A stretch of 64,000 bases of DNA. Source: Bradyrhizobium sp. CCBAU 53340 (GTDB taxonomy: Bacteria > Pseudomonadota > Alphaproteobacteria > Rhizobiales > Xanthobacteraceae). The translations under genes were made by a program, and so were the position numbers. The notes under the pieces were generated by a model. That model searched no databases. It saw only the letters and a list, made by a program, of their open reading frames with translations, and had not been told where the DNA came from. The stretch lies in assembly GCF_015291645.1 (NCBI RefSeq), contig NZ_CP030055.1, positions 434,001 to 498,000 of the forward strand. Direction: 5' to 3'. The stretch's first letter is position 1; each line of letters begins with the position of its first letter. This document shows positions 23,199-32,133 of the stretch, one piece after another.

Positions 23199-24854
23199 AT
23201 GAAACGCAAGATCGCAGCGATTTTCGCAGCCGATATTGCCGGTTACTCGAGACTGGTCGCGGAAGACGAAGAAGAGACGCTGCGGCGTCTGGCGTCCTAT
23301 CGCTCCGTCGTCGACGATTTCATTGCAAAGGCAAACGGCCGCATCTTCAACACCGCCGGCGATGCCGTGCTCGCGGAATTCCCGAGCGCGGTGGACGCGG
23401 TGCGCTGCGCGATCGATATCCAGGAGTCCTTGCGCACCCGCAACATGGCCTATCCGCCGAGCCGGCAGATGTCGTTCCGCATCGGCATCACCATCGGTGA
23501 CGTGGTCGAGCGCGACGGCGATCTGCTCGGCGACGGCGTCAACATCGCGGCAAGGCTCGAGGGGCTGGCGGAAGTCGGCGGCATCTGCGTCTCCCGCGCC
23601 GTGCATGAGCAGGTCGCCAACAAGCTGTCGGTGCAGTTCGCCGATATCGGCGCGCAGGAAGTGAAGAACATCCCGACGCCGGTGCACGCCTATATGGTGG
23701 CGATGCGGCGCGAGGACGGCACTTACGCCACGCCGCAGCTGAAGAAAGTCGCCAAGGCGGCGCCGGCGCCGAACTGGATGTGGCCGCTCGTGGTCGGCGT
23801 GGTCTCCGTCGTCGCGATCGGTGTCGGCGGCTTCCTCTATTTTGCCAAGCTCGAGACCGGTCAGGTCAAATCCACGGCGGTCGCGCCGCGCCCGGCCGCT
23901 GCGGCGTCACCCAGCGCAACGCCCACGATGGCGGCGAAGGCGCCGATGCCCTCGCCGATACCGTCATCGACAGCGACCCAAACGGCTGCGGCGACTACGA
24001 CCCCAACGCCGTCACCGACCGCTGCGTCCACCGGCAAGATTGTCGTCAGCGCGGTGCCGTTCATCGGCGAGCGCCAACGTGGCTTTCTCAGCAACGAATA
24101 TGCGACCGCCGGAGATTACAAGGCCTATGCCTTGAACATCGGCGGCTTCTTCGGCTCCGCGCTCAACCAGCCGACCGAAGAGGCCGCGCGCAACGCCGCG
24201 GTCGACCAATGCCAGAAGCGCGCGGCTGCCGCGCAATCGCCGCGGCGTTGCGAGCTCTATGCTGTCGGCAACAAGGTGGTCTACAGCCACGGGGAGCCGC
24301 CGATGCCGCCGCAACCCTGGTTTCGGCACGACCCCATCACCGAGCGCGCGTTTGTGCCGAAGGATTTTCCGATGGTGCGCGATCAGGCCAGGACCCGGCT
24401 CGAAAACCTGTTCGCACCGGCGGCAAAATCACGCTCGGTCGCGCTCGGTCCGGGCGGACAATATTTCATGGCGCTTGGCGCAACCTCGGTCGAAGATGCG
24501 GCGCGGCGTTCGCTGGAATCCTGCGGTGCGATCGCGGGCTCAGCCTGCATGACCGTGGTGATCGACGACGTCTTCGTCGTGCCGATTCCGACCCTGCTCA
24601 GGGCCAATGGCTTCTTCCACGCGGCGACCAATCCTTCGATCCTGGCCGATGCGCGCGACGAGGTGGCGCGCAAGCTCGGCGATGGCACGGGCTGGAATGC
24701 GGTCGCGGTTGGCACCGCAGGCCGTCCGGGTCTCGGCCTGAAGGCGGCCGATGAGCAGACCGCCGTCAACGGCGCCCTGGCCGACTGCGCCAAGCACGAC
24801 AGCGACTGCCACGTCATCGCAATCGGCCCGTTCACGGTGGGACCGCTCAATTAG
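23199..24854 (+). CDS. Class III adenylate/guanylate cyclase with three C-terminal DUF4189-like repeats
   Basis: The 551-residue protein has an N-terminal class III cyclase domain (1-165) with both metal Asp residues (ADIAGYS, D12; TAGDAV, D55) and the GVNIAARLE segment carrying the Asn and Arg that stabilise the transition state. A transmembrane helix spans about 192-217 and a Pro/Ala/Thr-rich linker about 220-285. The rest, predicted beyond the membrane, holds three similar units (about 307-365, 411-464, 500-551). Each has a hydrophobic strand, an Ala-rich helix, a Cys-x(5-12)-Cys spacing and a final strand, resembling DUF4189. The start MKRKIAAIFAADI at 23199 is the usual one for this subfamily. 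Nucleotide substrate (ATP or GTP) is not certain. Confidence 0.9.
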   Translation: MKRKIAAIFAADIAGYSRLVAEDEEETLRRLASYRSVVDDFIAKANGRIFNTAGDAVLAEFPSAVDAVRCAIDIQESLRTRNMAYPPSRQMSFRIGITIGDVVERDGDLLGDGVNIAARLEGLAEVGGICVSRAVHEQVANKLSVQFADIGAQEVKNIPTPVHAYMVAMRREDGTYATPQLKKVAKAAPAPNWMWPLVVGVVSVVAIGVGGFLYFAKLETGQVKSTAVAPRPAAAASPSATPTMAAKAPMPSPIPSSTATQTAAATTTPTPSPTAASTGKIVVSAVPFIGERQRGFLSNEYATAGDYKAYALNIGGFFGSALNQPTEEAARNAAVDQCQKRAAAAQSPRRCELYAVGNKVVYSHGEPPMPPQPWFRHDPITERAFVPKDFPMVRDQARTRLENLFAPAAKSRSVALGPGGQYFMALGATSVEDAARRSLESCGAIAGSACMTVVIDDVFVVPIPTLLRANGFFHAATNPSILADARDEVARKLGDGTGWNAVAVGTAGRPGLGLKAADEQTAVNGALADCAKHDSDCHVIAIGPFTVGPLN

Positions 24855-24901
24855 CCTAGCGTGATGGGATTAGGCTCGATCGCGACCGCGAGCAGGATGC
24901 G

Positions 24902-25028
24902 CTCCCTCCCTCGCTTGCGGGGGAGGGCTGGGGAGAGGGCGTCTCCGCTGGGCGAGGACCCCCAAGAGGACAGAGCCCTCACCCGGATCGCTTTCGCGAT
25001 CCGACCTCTCCCGTAAGCGGGAGAGGTG
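24902..25028. repeat. Intergenic repeat (CTCCCTCCC / CTCTCCC family)
   Basis: The segment contains GCTTGCGGGGGAGGGCTGGG and, further on, CGGATCGCTTTCGCGATCCG followed by CTCTCCCGTAAGCGGGAGAG, two perfect short hairpins. It is an intergenic palindromic repeat between the cyclase gene and the convergent Nudix gene. A half copy lies near 45803. Confidence 0.75.
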
Positions 25029-25048
25029 GAACTGAAGCAACCCCCGTT

Positions 25049-25070
25049 CTACTGTGCATGGGGTTGTTTT
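25049..25070 (+). repeat. 22-base direct repeat, copy 1
   Basis: These 22 bases (starting CTACTGTGCATGGGG, ending TTGTTTT) are identical to 46675-46696 on the same strand. The copy lies 7 bases from the 3' end of the minus-strand Nudix gene. Confidence 0.85.
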
Positions 25071-25077
25071 GCGTTTT

Positions 25078-25593
25078 TCATTTGGCGAAGGGCGCGAACG
25101 ATTGCGCTACCGCGCGATAGACCTCGCGACGGAACGGCACCACGATATCGGCGACGCGGTCGAGGCGCTCCCAGCGCCAGGCATCGAACTCCGCGGGCTG
25201 GCCGTTGCGCGGCGTCAGCGGGTCGATCTCATCGTCCTTGCCGGTGAAGCGCAGCGCGAACCATTTCTGGCGCTGGCCGCGGAACTTCGCCAGCCGATGT
25301 GTCTGCGGGCCGTCATAGGGCGGGAATTCATAGGTGAACCAGTCGGTCTCGCCGAGGAATTCAGCGCTGACGACGTTGGTTTCCTCCCAGAGCTCGCGCA
25401 TGGCGGCGTCGCGCAGATTCTCGCCCTCGTCGACGCCGCCTTGCGGCATCTGCCAGTCAAGCCCGGGCAGGATGATCTCGGGGCCGTCGCCCTTGAAGCG
25501 GTGGCCGACCAGCACATGGCCGTCGGCATTGAACAGCGCGATGCCCACATTCGGGCGGTAGGGCTTTTCGTTGGTCACGCGAGGCTCTCTCAT
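25078..25593 (-). CDS. Nudix hydrolase, RppH-like (paralogue 1)
   Basis: The 171-residue Nudix protein contains a complete Nudix box (GGVDEGENLRDAAMRE then LWEET, about 53-75), matching GX5EX7REUXEEXGU. RppH-type flanking motifs are WQMPQGGVD and [17 protein letters not shown]. RppH removes pyrophosphate from triphosphorylated RNA 5' ends or hydrolyses dinucleoside polyphosphates. The start at MREPRVTNEKPYRPNVG is chosen over one 42 bases upstream by domain fit. A close paralogue lies just upstream (25642), so one copy may have shifted substrate. No gene symbol is assigned because the two cannot be separated by eye. Confidence 0.88.
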   Translation of the reverse strand: MREPRVTNEKPYRPNVGIALFNADGHVLVGHRFKGDGPEIILPGLDWQMPQGGVDEGENLRDAAMRELWEETNVVSAEFLGETDWFTYEFPPYDGPQTHRLAKFRGQRQKWFALRFTGKDDEIDPLTPRNGQPAEFDAWRWERLDRVADIVVPFRREVYRAVAQSFAPFAK

Positions 25594-25641
25594 TGTCAGT
25601 CCGGGCGATGGCTTAGCACCGAACCCGGATGACAATTTGAA

Positions 25642-26148
25642 TTAGTCATCCGCGAGCGCCGAAAATTCCTTCACCACGCGCTCATAGACCGGGCGCTTGA
25701 AGGGGATGATCAGCGAGGGGAGATTCTTCATCGGCTCCCAGCGCCAGCTGACGAATTCGGCCTTGTGGCCGCCGCCGCCGGGCTTCTCGACATTGATCTC
25801 GCTGTCCTTGCCGGTGAAGCGCACCGCGAACCATTTCTGGCGCTGGCCGCGGTAGCGGCCCTTCCAGGCGCGCCCCGCCACCGTGCGGGGGATGTCGTAG
25901 ATCAGCCAGTCCGGAACCTCGCCGAGCCGCTCGATCGAGCGCACGCTGGTTTCTTCATAGAGCTCGCGCTTGGCGGCTTCCCAATTGTCCTCGCCGGGAT
26001 CGACGCCGCCTTGCGGCATCTGCCAGACATGGCTGTCGTCGACATGCTCGACGCCGCCGGCGCGGCGGCCGATGAACACCAGGCCTTTTTGATTGATCAG
26101 CATCACACCGACGCAGGTTCGGTAGGGCAGATCCTCGTAACGCGCCAT
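25642..26148 (-). CDS. rppH: RNA pyrophosphohydrolase RppH-like Nudix hydrolase (paralogue 2)
   Basis: The 168-residue protein starts [20 protein letters not shown], close to standard alphaproteobacterial RppH. The Nudix box [21 protein letters not shown] lies at about 46-68, with WQMPQGGVD before it and [20 protein letters not shown] after it. An upstream start at 26211 would add 21 residues outside the family. It lies 72 bases downstream of the polysaccharide deacetylase gene and 48 bases upstream of paralogue 1. Of the two it looks closer to canonical RppH, so the symbol is tentative. Confidence 0.85.
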   Translation of the reverse strand: MARYEDLPYRTCVGVMLINQKGLVFIGRRAGGVEHVDDSHVWQMPQGGVDPGEDNWEAAKRELYEETSVRSIERLGEVPDWLIYDIPRTVAGRAWKGRYRGQRQKWFAVRFTGKDSEINVEKPGGGGHKAEFVSWRWEPMKNLPSLIIPFKRPVYERVVKEFSALADD

Positions 26149-26220
26149 TCCGCCAAACCTCTCGCGTACTGCCGGCACCGCTTTTGGGCGCTCCGGCCCG
26201 TGGCGTACCAATTCGTTGAT

Positions 26221-27447
26221 TTAGCTGGATTTTGATTTCAGCATCGCGGTTGTCAATGGCACCAGCAGAATACCCCGGTCGCTCAATGTCTTGATCCAGG
26301 CTCCGACCCGGTCGATGGAGACGGGCAGCGCAGAGGCGGTGCCGACGGCGACGCCCCGCTCGCGGGCCACCGATTCCAGCTTGTTCAGGGCACGGTCGAT
26401 CTCGGCCGTGGTCGGCACTGCGTCGAGCGCGATATCCCCCTTGCCGAACGGCACCGCCAGGTTTGCCGCCGCCTGCGATGCGATGCTGCGCGGCGAGGAG
26501 CCGTCGTCGAAGAAGCCGAGGCCGCGCTTGGAAGCCTCGCGGATGATCGGCTGCATCGCCGGGTCCGTCGCGATGAAGCGGGCGCCCATGAAATTGGCGA
26601 TGCCGGCATAGCCCTGCATCCGGCTCAGGTGCCAGTAGAGGCGGTCGGTGTTCTGGTCGGGGGTGAGCGAGGTCAGCAGCGTCTGCGGGCCCGGATCGTT
26701 GTCGGGGAAGTCGTAGGGCTCCATCGGGATCTGCAGGAAGATCTCGTGGCGCTGAGCGCGGGCGCGCTCGGCGAGTTTTCCAGGGTCAGAACCATAAGGT
26801 GTGAAGGCCAGCGTCACCGCGCCCGGCAGCTTCATGATCGCATCGGTGGTCTTGGCGGCGCCGACGCCGAGCCCGCCGATCACGATCGCCACCACAGGCA
26901 TTTTCGCGGCCTTGGCGCGGTCAGCCTCGGCGGCGTAGACGTTGAATGGCTTGAGATCGCCCGAGATGATGGGGATCATGCCGTAGCGGGATTTTTCCAG
27001 CAGTTTTGGATCAATCCCGGCCATGATGGCCGGCGGCGCGGAAGCCGGCTCGCCCTTGCCGGCAGCATCGCCCGCGCCGATCACCACGTCGTGGCGCTCG
27101 CCGGTCGAGCCGTCGATCATGGTGACGGTCTTCTGGTCGCCGGCCTGCTTCGGCGCTTCCTTGGTCGCGTGCTTGCTCTCTTGGGCGGGCTCTGCGCCGT
27201 GACCGGCGGCCGGCTTCTCTTCTGCCGCCTTGTCACCGCCTTTGGGATCGCGAATCGCGATCCGCGTCATCGGCTCGCCGCCGAGCGGGTCCTTGTTGAA
27301 GATGGCAAAGCCCGCGAAGGTAACCAGGAACAGGCCGAGCATGACGGCCAGCAATTGCATGACGGTGAACGGCAGCCGCAGCCGCCGTTTCCGGCGCGGC
27401 TTGTCCTGTCCGAGCGGAGCGCTCAGATCATCGGCCGTTTCAGTCAT
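26221..27447 (-). CDS. Divergent polysaccharide deacetylase family protein
   Basis: The 408-residue protein has a basic N-terminus and one transmembrane anchor (about 30-52, MQLLAVMLGLFLVTFAGF). A low-complexity Lys/Ala/Glu linker (about 60-140) follows, then a periplasmic domain from about 170. The motifs VVAIVIGGLGVGAAKTTDAI, LAFTPYG, LQIPMEPYDFPDNDPGPQTL and NFMGARF fit the divergent polysaccharide deacetylase (DUF610/YibQ-like) family, which usually sits next to envC and ctpA as here. Catalytic activity is not established for this group. The start MTETADDLS is preferred to a GTG 21 bases upstream. Confidence 0.85.
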   Translation of the reverse strand: MTETADDLSAPLGQDKPRRKRRLRLPFTVMQLLAVMLGLFLVTFAGFAIFNKDPLGGEPMTRIAIRDPKGGDKAAEEKPAAGHGAEPAQESKHATKEAPKQAGDQKTVTMIDGSTGERHDVVIGAGDAAGKGEPASAPPAIMAGIDPKLLEKSRYGMIPIISGDLKPFNVYAAEADRAKAAKMPVVAIVIGGLGVGAAKTTDAIMKLPGAVTLAFTPYGSDPGKLAERARAQRHEIFLQIPMEPYDFPDNDPGPQTLLTSLTPDQNTDRLYWHLSRMQGYAGIANFMGARFIATDPAMQPIIREASKRGLGFFDDGSSPRSIASQAAANLAVPFGKGDIALDAVPTTAEIDRALNKLESVARERGVAVGTASALPVSIDRVGAWIKTLSDRGILLVPLTTAMLKSKSS

Positions 27448-27529
27448 GCGAGATCCCGAATCACTCACGCCAACGATACCACGCCGAGGTCAAGCGGCGG
27501 CAGGCCGGGATAGGCCGGGGGCATCCGAA

Positions 27530-27566
27530 GTTCCAAGCAAAAGGGCGGCTTCCGGAGCCGCCCTTT
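27530..27566 (-). terminator. Intrinsic terminator after ctpA
   Basis: The perfect 11-bp stem AAAGGGCGGCT / AGCCGCCCTTT has a 5-base loop. On the minus strand it is followed by TTGCTTGG, so the stem's own TTT extends to TTTTG. It separates ctpA from the polysaccharide deacetylase gene. Confidence 0.85.
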
Positions 27567-27590
27567 CGTCAGATCGCGTGTTGGTCGGGC

Positions 27591-28952
27591 TTAGTTCGCC
27601 GCCTTGGGCTTGTCCGCGGGCGCAGTCTTGTTGTCGCTGCCCGGCGTGGGCGCCGCGGAGGCGCTGTTCTTGATGCCGTGGAGCAGGTCGTCGGCGAGCT
27701 TGAGCGCCTTGTCGTCCTTGGCATCCGGCGGGACATAGGACTGCGAGCCGGTCTTCTCGTCGCCGTCGTTCTTGAGGTGACCGCGCAGCGAAGCTTCGCC
27801 CTTGGTATCGGTACGCGACTTCAGCTCGTCCGGCACGTCCTGTAGCACTTCGATGTCGGGCACGATGCCCTTGGCCTGGATCGACTTGCCTGACGGCGTG
27901 TAATAGCGCGCCGTGGTCAGGCGCAGCGCGCCGTTGCCAGAGCCGAGCGGGATGATGGTCTGCACCGAGCCCTTGCCGAAGGAGCGCGTGCCGACGATGG
28001 TCGCGCGCTTGTGGTCCTGCAGCGCGCCAGCGACGATTTCCGAGGCCGAGGCCGAACCGCCGTTGACGAGCACGATGACAGGCTTGCCCTTGGTGAGGTC
28101 GCCGGCATGCGCGGTGCGGCGCTGGGTCTCCTCGGCATTGCGGCCGCGGGTCGACACGATCTCGCCCTTCTCCAGGAACGAGTCGGACACGGTGACGGCC
28201 TCCTCGAGCAGGCCGCCCGGATTGTTGCGGAGGTCGATGATGTAGCCCTTCAGCTTGTCGCCGATCTGGCCGGAGAGATTCGCGACCTCCTTCTTCAGGC
28301 CTTCGGTGGTCTGCTCGTTGAAGGTGGTGATGCGGATATAGGCGATGTCGTCAGCCTCGACGCGTGCGCGCACCGAACGGACGCGAATGTTGTCGCGCAC
28401 CAGGGTGACGTCGATCGGATTGTCCTGGCCCTTGCGGATGATCTTGAGCTTGATCTTGGTGTTGACGGGGCCGCGCATCTTCTCGACCGCCTGGTTCAGG
28501 GTCAGGCCCTGCACCGCCTCGTCGTCGAGATTGGTGATGATGTCGTTGGCCATGACGCCGGCGCGCGAGGCGGGCGTATCGTCGATCGGCGAGACCACCT
28601 TGATAAGGCCGTCTTCCATCGTGACCTCGATGCCGAGGCCGCCGAACTCGCCGCGGGTCTGCACCTGCATGTCGCGGAAGCTCTTGGCGTCCATGTAGCT
28701 CGAATGCGGATCGAGGCCGGAGAGCATGCCGCTGATGGCGGATTCGATCAGCTTGGTATCGTCGGGCTTCTCGACATAGTCCGAGCGCACGCGCTCGAAC
28801 ACGTCGCCGAACAGATTGAGCTGGCGATAGGTGTCAGCGGTCGCGGCGCGCGCGCTGGAGCCCATGAACACCGCACGCGGCTGCGTCGCGAACAGCGTCA
28901 GCGCCGCGCCGGTGGCCGCGCTGAGGAGGATAACTGAAGTCTTGCGCATCAT
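27591..28952 (-). CDS. ctpA: C-terminal processing peptidase CtpA (S41 family)
   Basis: The 453-residue periplasmic serine protease has an N-terminal signal or anchor (about 5-25), a PDZ domain (about 100-190, GLGIEVTMEDGLIKVVSPID), and an S41 catalytic core. The motif NGGSASASEIVAG contains the likely nucleophile Ser302, with the general base Lys327 in RSFGKGSVQ. The substrate cleft has IIDLRNNPGGLLEEAV. It overlaps envC by four bases (ATGA), and in many bacteria Ctp proteases act on cell-wall hydrolases, so a shared role in envelope remodelling is likely. An Ala/Pro/Lys-rich tail ends the protein. Confidence 0.95.
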   Translation of the reverse strand: MMRKTSVILLSAATGAALTLFATQPRAVFMGSSARAATADTYRQLNLFGDVFERVRSDYVEKPDDTKLIESAISGMLSGLDPHSSYMDAKSFRDMQVQTRGEFGGLGIEVTMEDGLIKVVSPIDDTPASRAGVMANDIITNLDDEAVQGLTLNQAVEKMRGPVNTKIKLKIIRKGQDNPIDVTLVRDNIRVRSVRARVEADDIAYIRITTFNEQTTEGLKKEVANLSGQIGDKLKGYIIDLRNNPGGLLEEAVTVSDSFLEKGEIVSTRGRNAEETQRRTAHAGDLTKGKPVIVLVNGGSASASEIVAGALQDHKRATIVGTRSFGKGSVQTIIPLGSGNGALRLTTARYYTPSGKSIQAKGIVPDIEVLQDVPDELKSRTDTKGEASLRGHLKNDGDEKTGSQSYVPPDAKDDKALKLADDLLHGIKNSASAAPTPGSDNKTAPADKPKAAN

Positions 28953-30304
28953 CCGCGAACCTTCTCGCCTTCATTTGCGGCCCACCATGGGCCTGGATCG
29001 ATTGGAGTGCCGTCTTTCCGGAACTCGACATACAGCACAGGTTGACTCGCGTTCGTGGCGAGAATGGAGGCGACTTGAGATGTCGACCCCATGGTCGCGA
29101 CCGGCTCCCCCGTGAGCACAAACTGACCGATGTTGACCGAAATGCGCTCCATCCCGGCGATCAGGACATGATACCCGCCCCCGGCGTTGAGGATCAAGAG
29201 TTGTCCATAGCTGCGGAACGGGCCGGCATAAACCACCCAGCCGTCGCAGGGCGTCGTGACCTGAGAGCCGGGCTTGGTGGCCAGCGAAATGCCCTTCTGG
29301 ACCCCGCCGACCCCGTCGGAACCGCCAAAGTCCCTGATCTTGTTACCGTTAACCGGCAGCGGCAGGAGCCCCTTGGCCGACGCGAACAGGATGGCCGGGC
29401 TGGTCCGGGAGCGGTCCTTGAACACGGCCGGGCCGGGCTTGGCACTGGCGGCGGCTGCGGCCGCCTTCGCCTCGGCCTGCTTGGCGGCCTCGGCCGCCTT
29501 CTCGGCCGCCTTGGCCGCGCTTTGCAGGTCCTGCTCCATCTTGGCGATCAACCCCTGGAGATCGCCGACCTGCTTTGACAGCGTGATGGCACGCGAATTC
29601 TCCGCGTCGAGATCCTTCTCGCGCGAGGCCTGCTGGCGCTGCCGCTCGTCGACCAGGGCCGTGAGCCGGGTCTGGTCGTTGCGGATCTTGTCGCGGTCGG
29701 AGGCGAGCTGGTCGCGTTCGCTCGCGATGCTCTTGCGCAAGGCCACGAGCTCGCCGAGCTCGCTTGCGATCTTTTCGGCGCGGCCGCGCAATTCCGGCAC
29801 GACGGCGCCGAGCAGCATCGCGGTGCGCAGCGACTGCAGTGCATCTTCGGGGCGCACCAGCAGCGCCGGCGGCGTCCGCCGTCCGGCGCGCTGCAGGGCG
29901 GCCAGCACCTCGACGATGTCGGCACGGCGCGAATCGAGCGAGGTGCGCGCCTCCTGCTCGCGGCCGTTCAGCGTCTTCAGCCGCGCCTCGGCTTCGTCGA
30001 TCTTGGTCTCGACGGTGCGGACATTGGCGGCGGTGTCGATCAACTGCTGATTGAGCTGGGTGCGATCCTGGCCGAGCGTGGCGATCTCGGCCTTGAGCTT
30101 GGCCTGCGCTTCCTCCGCGCTCTTCTGCCTCGCGCGCGCGGCTTCCAGTTCCTGCTCGCGCTGCTTGATCGCGTCGGGAGAGACGGCGGCAGTCTGCGGC
30201 GCCGGTGCTGCGGTCTGAGCTTGTGCGGAGCTTACGTAAGCTTGCGCGAGGCTTGCGCCCGAGACGCTCGCCATCAGCAGCAAATTGAGAAACGGCGCTC
30301 GCAT
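28949..30304 (-). CDS. envC: Murein hydrolase activator EnvC-like (degenerate LytM/M23)
   Basis: The 451-residue exported protein has a signal peptide (about 1-28), long coiled coils (about 45-280, rich in Glu, Gln, Lys and Ala) and a C-terminal M23/LytM domain (about 320-445). The metal-binding His and Asp of active M23 enzymes are not present at the expected place (QKGISLATKPG), while GGGYHVLIAGMERISV remains. This pattern is that of EnvC-type activators, which bind and switch on amidases rather than cut peptidoglycan. It overlaps ctpA and follows rlmH by 31 bases. Confidence 0.9.
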   Translation of the reverse strand: MRAPFLNLLLMASVSGASLAQAYVSSAQAQTAAPAPQTAAVSPDAIKQREQELEAARARQKSAEEAQAKLKAEIATLGQDRTQLNQQLIDTAANVRTVETKIDEAEARLKTLNGREQEARTSLDSRRADIVEVLAALQRAGRRTPPALLVRPEDALQSLRTAMLLGAVVPELRGRAEKIASELGELVALRKSIASERDQLASDRDKIRNDQTRLTALVDERQRQQASREKDLDAENSRAITLSKQVGDLQGLIAKMEQDLQSAAKAAEKAAEAAKQAEAKAAAAAASAKPGPAVFKDRSRTSPAILFASAKGLLPLPVNGNKIRDFGGSDGVGGVQKGISLATKPGSQVTTPCDGWVVYAGPFRSYGQLLILNAGGGYHVLIAGMERISVNIGQFVLTGEPVATMGSTSQVASILATNASQPVLYVEFRKDGTPIDPGPWWAANEGEKVRG

Positions 30305-30335
30305 CTTGTCGGCAAGGTGCTCGTTGTGGCGCGAA

Positions 30336-30818
30336 TCACGCGCGATGATAGGGGTGGCCGGCCAGGATGGTGGCGGCCCGATACAACTGTTCCAGAAGCA
30401 TGACGCGGACCATTTGATGCGGCCAGGTCGCAGAGCCGAACGCGATCGCGAGTTTGGCCTTACGGCGCAATTCGGGCGAAAGTCCGTCCGCCCCTCCGAT
30501 CACGAAGATAGTATGCCCGGCGCCCTCGTCGCGCCAGCGCCCCAGATGCCGTGCGAATACGGTGGAATCGAGATTTTGTCCGCGCTCGTCCAGCGCCACC
30601 AGGATCGATTTGTCCGGGACATGCGCTGAGATCGCCGCGGCTTCCTCGGTCATTCGCGTCGCGGCGTCGCGCGCGCGGCTTTCCGGAATTTCGTGAATGG
30701 TGAGCTCGCGGAATCCGAGCTTGCGGCCGGCTTCGTCGAACCGCTCGAAATAGCGGTCGGCAAGCTCCCGTTCGGGGCCCTGCTTCAGCCGGCCCACCGC
30801 AATGACAGCAACACGCAT
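30336..30818 (-). CDS. rlmH: 23S rRNA (pseudouridine-1915-N3)-methyltransferase
   Basis: This SPOUT methyltransferase acts on helix 69 of 23S rRNA in assembled ribosomes. The 160-residue product starts MRVAVIAVGRLKQGPERELA, with the SAM-binding knot in FVIGGADGLSPELRRKA (about 107-123) and the C-terminal MLLEQLYRAATILAGHPYHR. Length and motifs are normal. It sits between rsfS and envC, the usual alphaproteobacterial order. Confidence 0.97.
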   Translation of the reverse strand: MRVAVIAVGRLKQGPERELADRYFERFDEAGRKLGFRELTIHEIPESRARDAATRMTEEAAAISAHVPDKSILVALDERGQNLDSTVFARHLGRWRDEGAGHTIFVIGGADGLSPELRRKAKLAIAFGSATWPHQMVRVMLLEQLYRAATILAGHPYHRA

Positions 30819-30914
30819 GATATCTTCAGGGTCGCGTTTTCAAGACCGCGCGCAGGTTGCGCGCGCACGACGCTAGCATGCGCGTCAGCCGATTCGAAAT
30901 CGGCTCAAGTGAGC

Positions 30915-31334
30915 CTAGATCGCCTTCGCCGCCCCTGGGCCCTGCGTGTACAATCTTTCCAGATTGTAGAACTCGCGGACCTCGGGTCTGAACACGTGCA
31001 CGATCACATCGCCGGAATCGATCAACACCCAGTCGCAATTGGGCAAGCCCTCGACATGGATGTTCTTGATGCCGTTTTCCTTGAGGCCCTTGGCGACGTT
31101 CTCCGCGATCGCACCGACATGCCGGTTCACCCGGCCGGTGGTGACGATCATGTAGTCGGAGTACGCCGATTTGCCGCGAAGGTCGATGGTGACCGTCTCT
31201 TCCGCCTTCATATCCTCGAGGCGGGAGAGGATCAGGCTCAGCGTCTTGTCGGCGTCGGGTTGCGCCTTCAAGGCCGCAGCTTTGGTCGATGTTTTACGCG
31301 CCGGTTTTGCCTTGGGTAAAACAGACTTGGACAA
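30915..31334 (-). CDS. rsfS: Ribosome silencing factor RsfS
   Basis: RsfS binds ribosomal protein L14 and blocks subunit joining in starvation. The 139-residue product has the RsfS core from about residue 30 (LSLILSRLEDMKAEETVTID, DLRGKSAYSDYMIVTTGR, WVLIDSGDVIVHVF, YNLERLY). A basic N-terminal extension (KPARKTSTKAAALK) precedes the core. The start codon used is TTG at 31334; no ATG precedes the core in frame, and no clear ribosome site is visible, so the N-terminus is uncertain. Confidence 0.93.
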   Translation of the reverse strand: MSKSVLPKAKPARKTSTKAAALKAQPDADKTLSLILSRLEDMKAEETVTIDLRGKSAYSDYMIVTTGRVNRHVGAIAENVAKGLKENGIKNIHVEGLPNCDWVLIDSGDVIVHVFRPEVREFYNLERLYTQGPGAAKAI

Positions 31335-31465
31335 TACAGATGTGGTCAGGGACCATTCCTTTCACTGTATCGCGAACGCCGAATCCAGCGCTCACTGGTT
31401 ACACTACATCATGTGGGGTTAAGGGTTTCAATATGCCAGAGAGCCCCAATCCCGTACACTTGGCC

Positions 31466-32110
31466 TCACATCATACCTTTCCAGCTCCCGTCCGGGTTCC
31501 GTAGGCCGGTTGAGGACAGGTTCAGCTTCAATCCCGTCAGGAACACCCAGGCCGGCGCCGGCTGGTCGGCGAGCAGCGCTGCCTTATTCTCCGGCAGGCG
31601 GTAGCGGGCGAGCGCCTTGGCGGCTGGAGAGGCGAGGGCGCGAAAGCTTTGCGGCGGGCGATCGATGACTGCAATCGGCACTTGGCCGGCGATACGCCGC
31701 CAGTCCTGCCAACGATGGAATTGAGCGAGATTGTCGGCGCCCATAATCCAGACAAAGCGCAGGCCCGAGAAGCGGCGGCGCAAGGTGTTGATCGTGTCGA
31801 TAGTATAGCGGGTCCGAATGACGGATTCGAGACAGCTGACCTCGATCCTGGGATCGTCAGCAACCTCGCGCGCCGCCTGCATGCGCTCGCCGAGCTCATG
31901 CAAATGGCCGTTCTCCTTGAGCGGATTGCCCGGGGTGACCAGCCACCAGACGCGATCGAGTTGCAGTCGCTTGAGCGCGAACCGGCTGATGGCGCGATGG
32001 GCCTGATGCGGCGGATTGAACGAGCCGCCGAGCAGGCCGATGCGCATGCCCTCCGTATGGGGCGGGACCGCTTGCGCCACGAAACGCGGCACGACGAAGT
32101 TGTTGCTCAA
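31466..32110 (-). CDS. nadD: Nicotinate-nucleotide adenylyltransferase
   Basis: This enzyme adenylates nicotinic acid mononucleotide to deamido-NAD. The 214-residue product carries the nucleotidyltransferase motif [11 protein letters not shown] (about 28-38), WIMGADN (about 122-128) and the late STGLRN. The longest reading starts at a TTG (32110) with AAGG about nine bases upstream. The ATG at 32047 would begin exactly at [11 protein letters not shown], but its GGAGG is only two bases away. The gene lies 24 bases downstream of proA. Confidence 0.94.
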   Translation of the reverse strand: MSNNFVVPRFVAQAVPPHTEGMRIGLLGGSFNPPHQAHRAISRFALKRLQLDRVWWLVTPGNPLKENGHLHELGERMQAAREVADDPRIEVSCLESVIRTRYTIDTINTLRRRFSGLRFVWIMGADNLAQFHRWQDWRRIAGQVPIAVIDRPPQSFRALASPAAKALARYRLPENKAALLADQPAPAWVFLTGLKLNLSSTGLRNPDGSWKGMM

Positions 32111-32133
32111 TGCCCCGCGCCTTGCAACGTTAC

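Noticed and set aside
28949..30304. EnvC-like protein as an active M23 peptidase
   Set aside because: The metal-binding His and Asp at the first M23 motif are missing, so it is called an activator.
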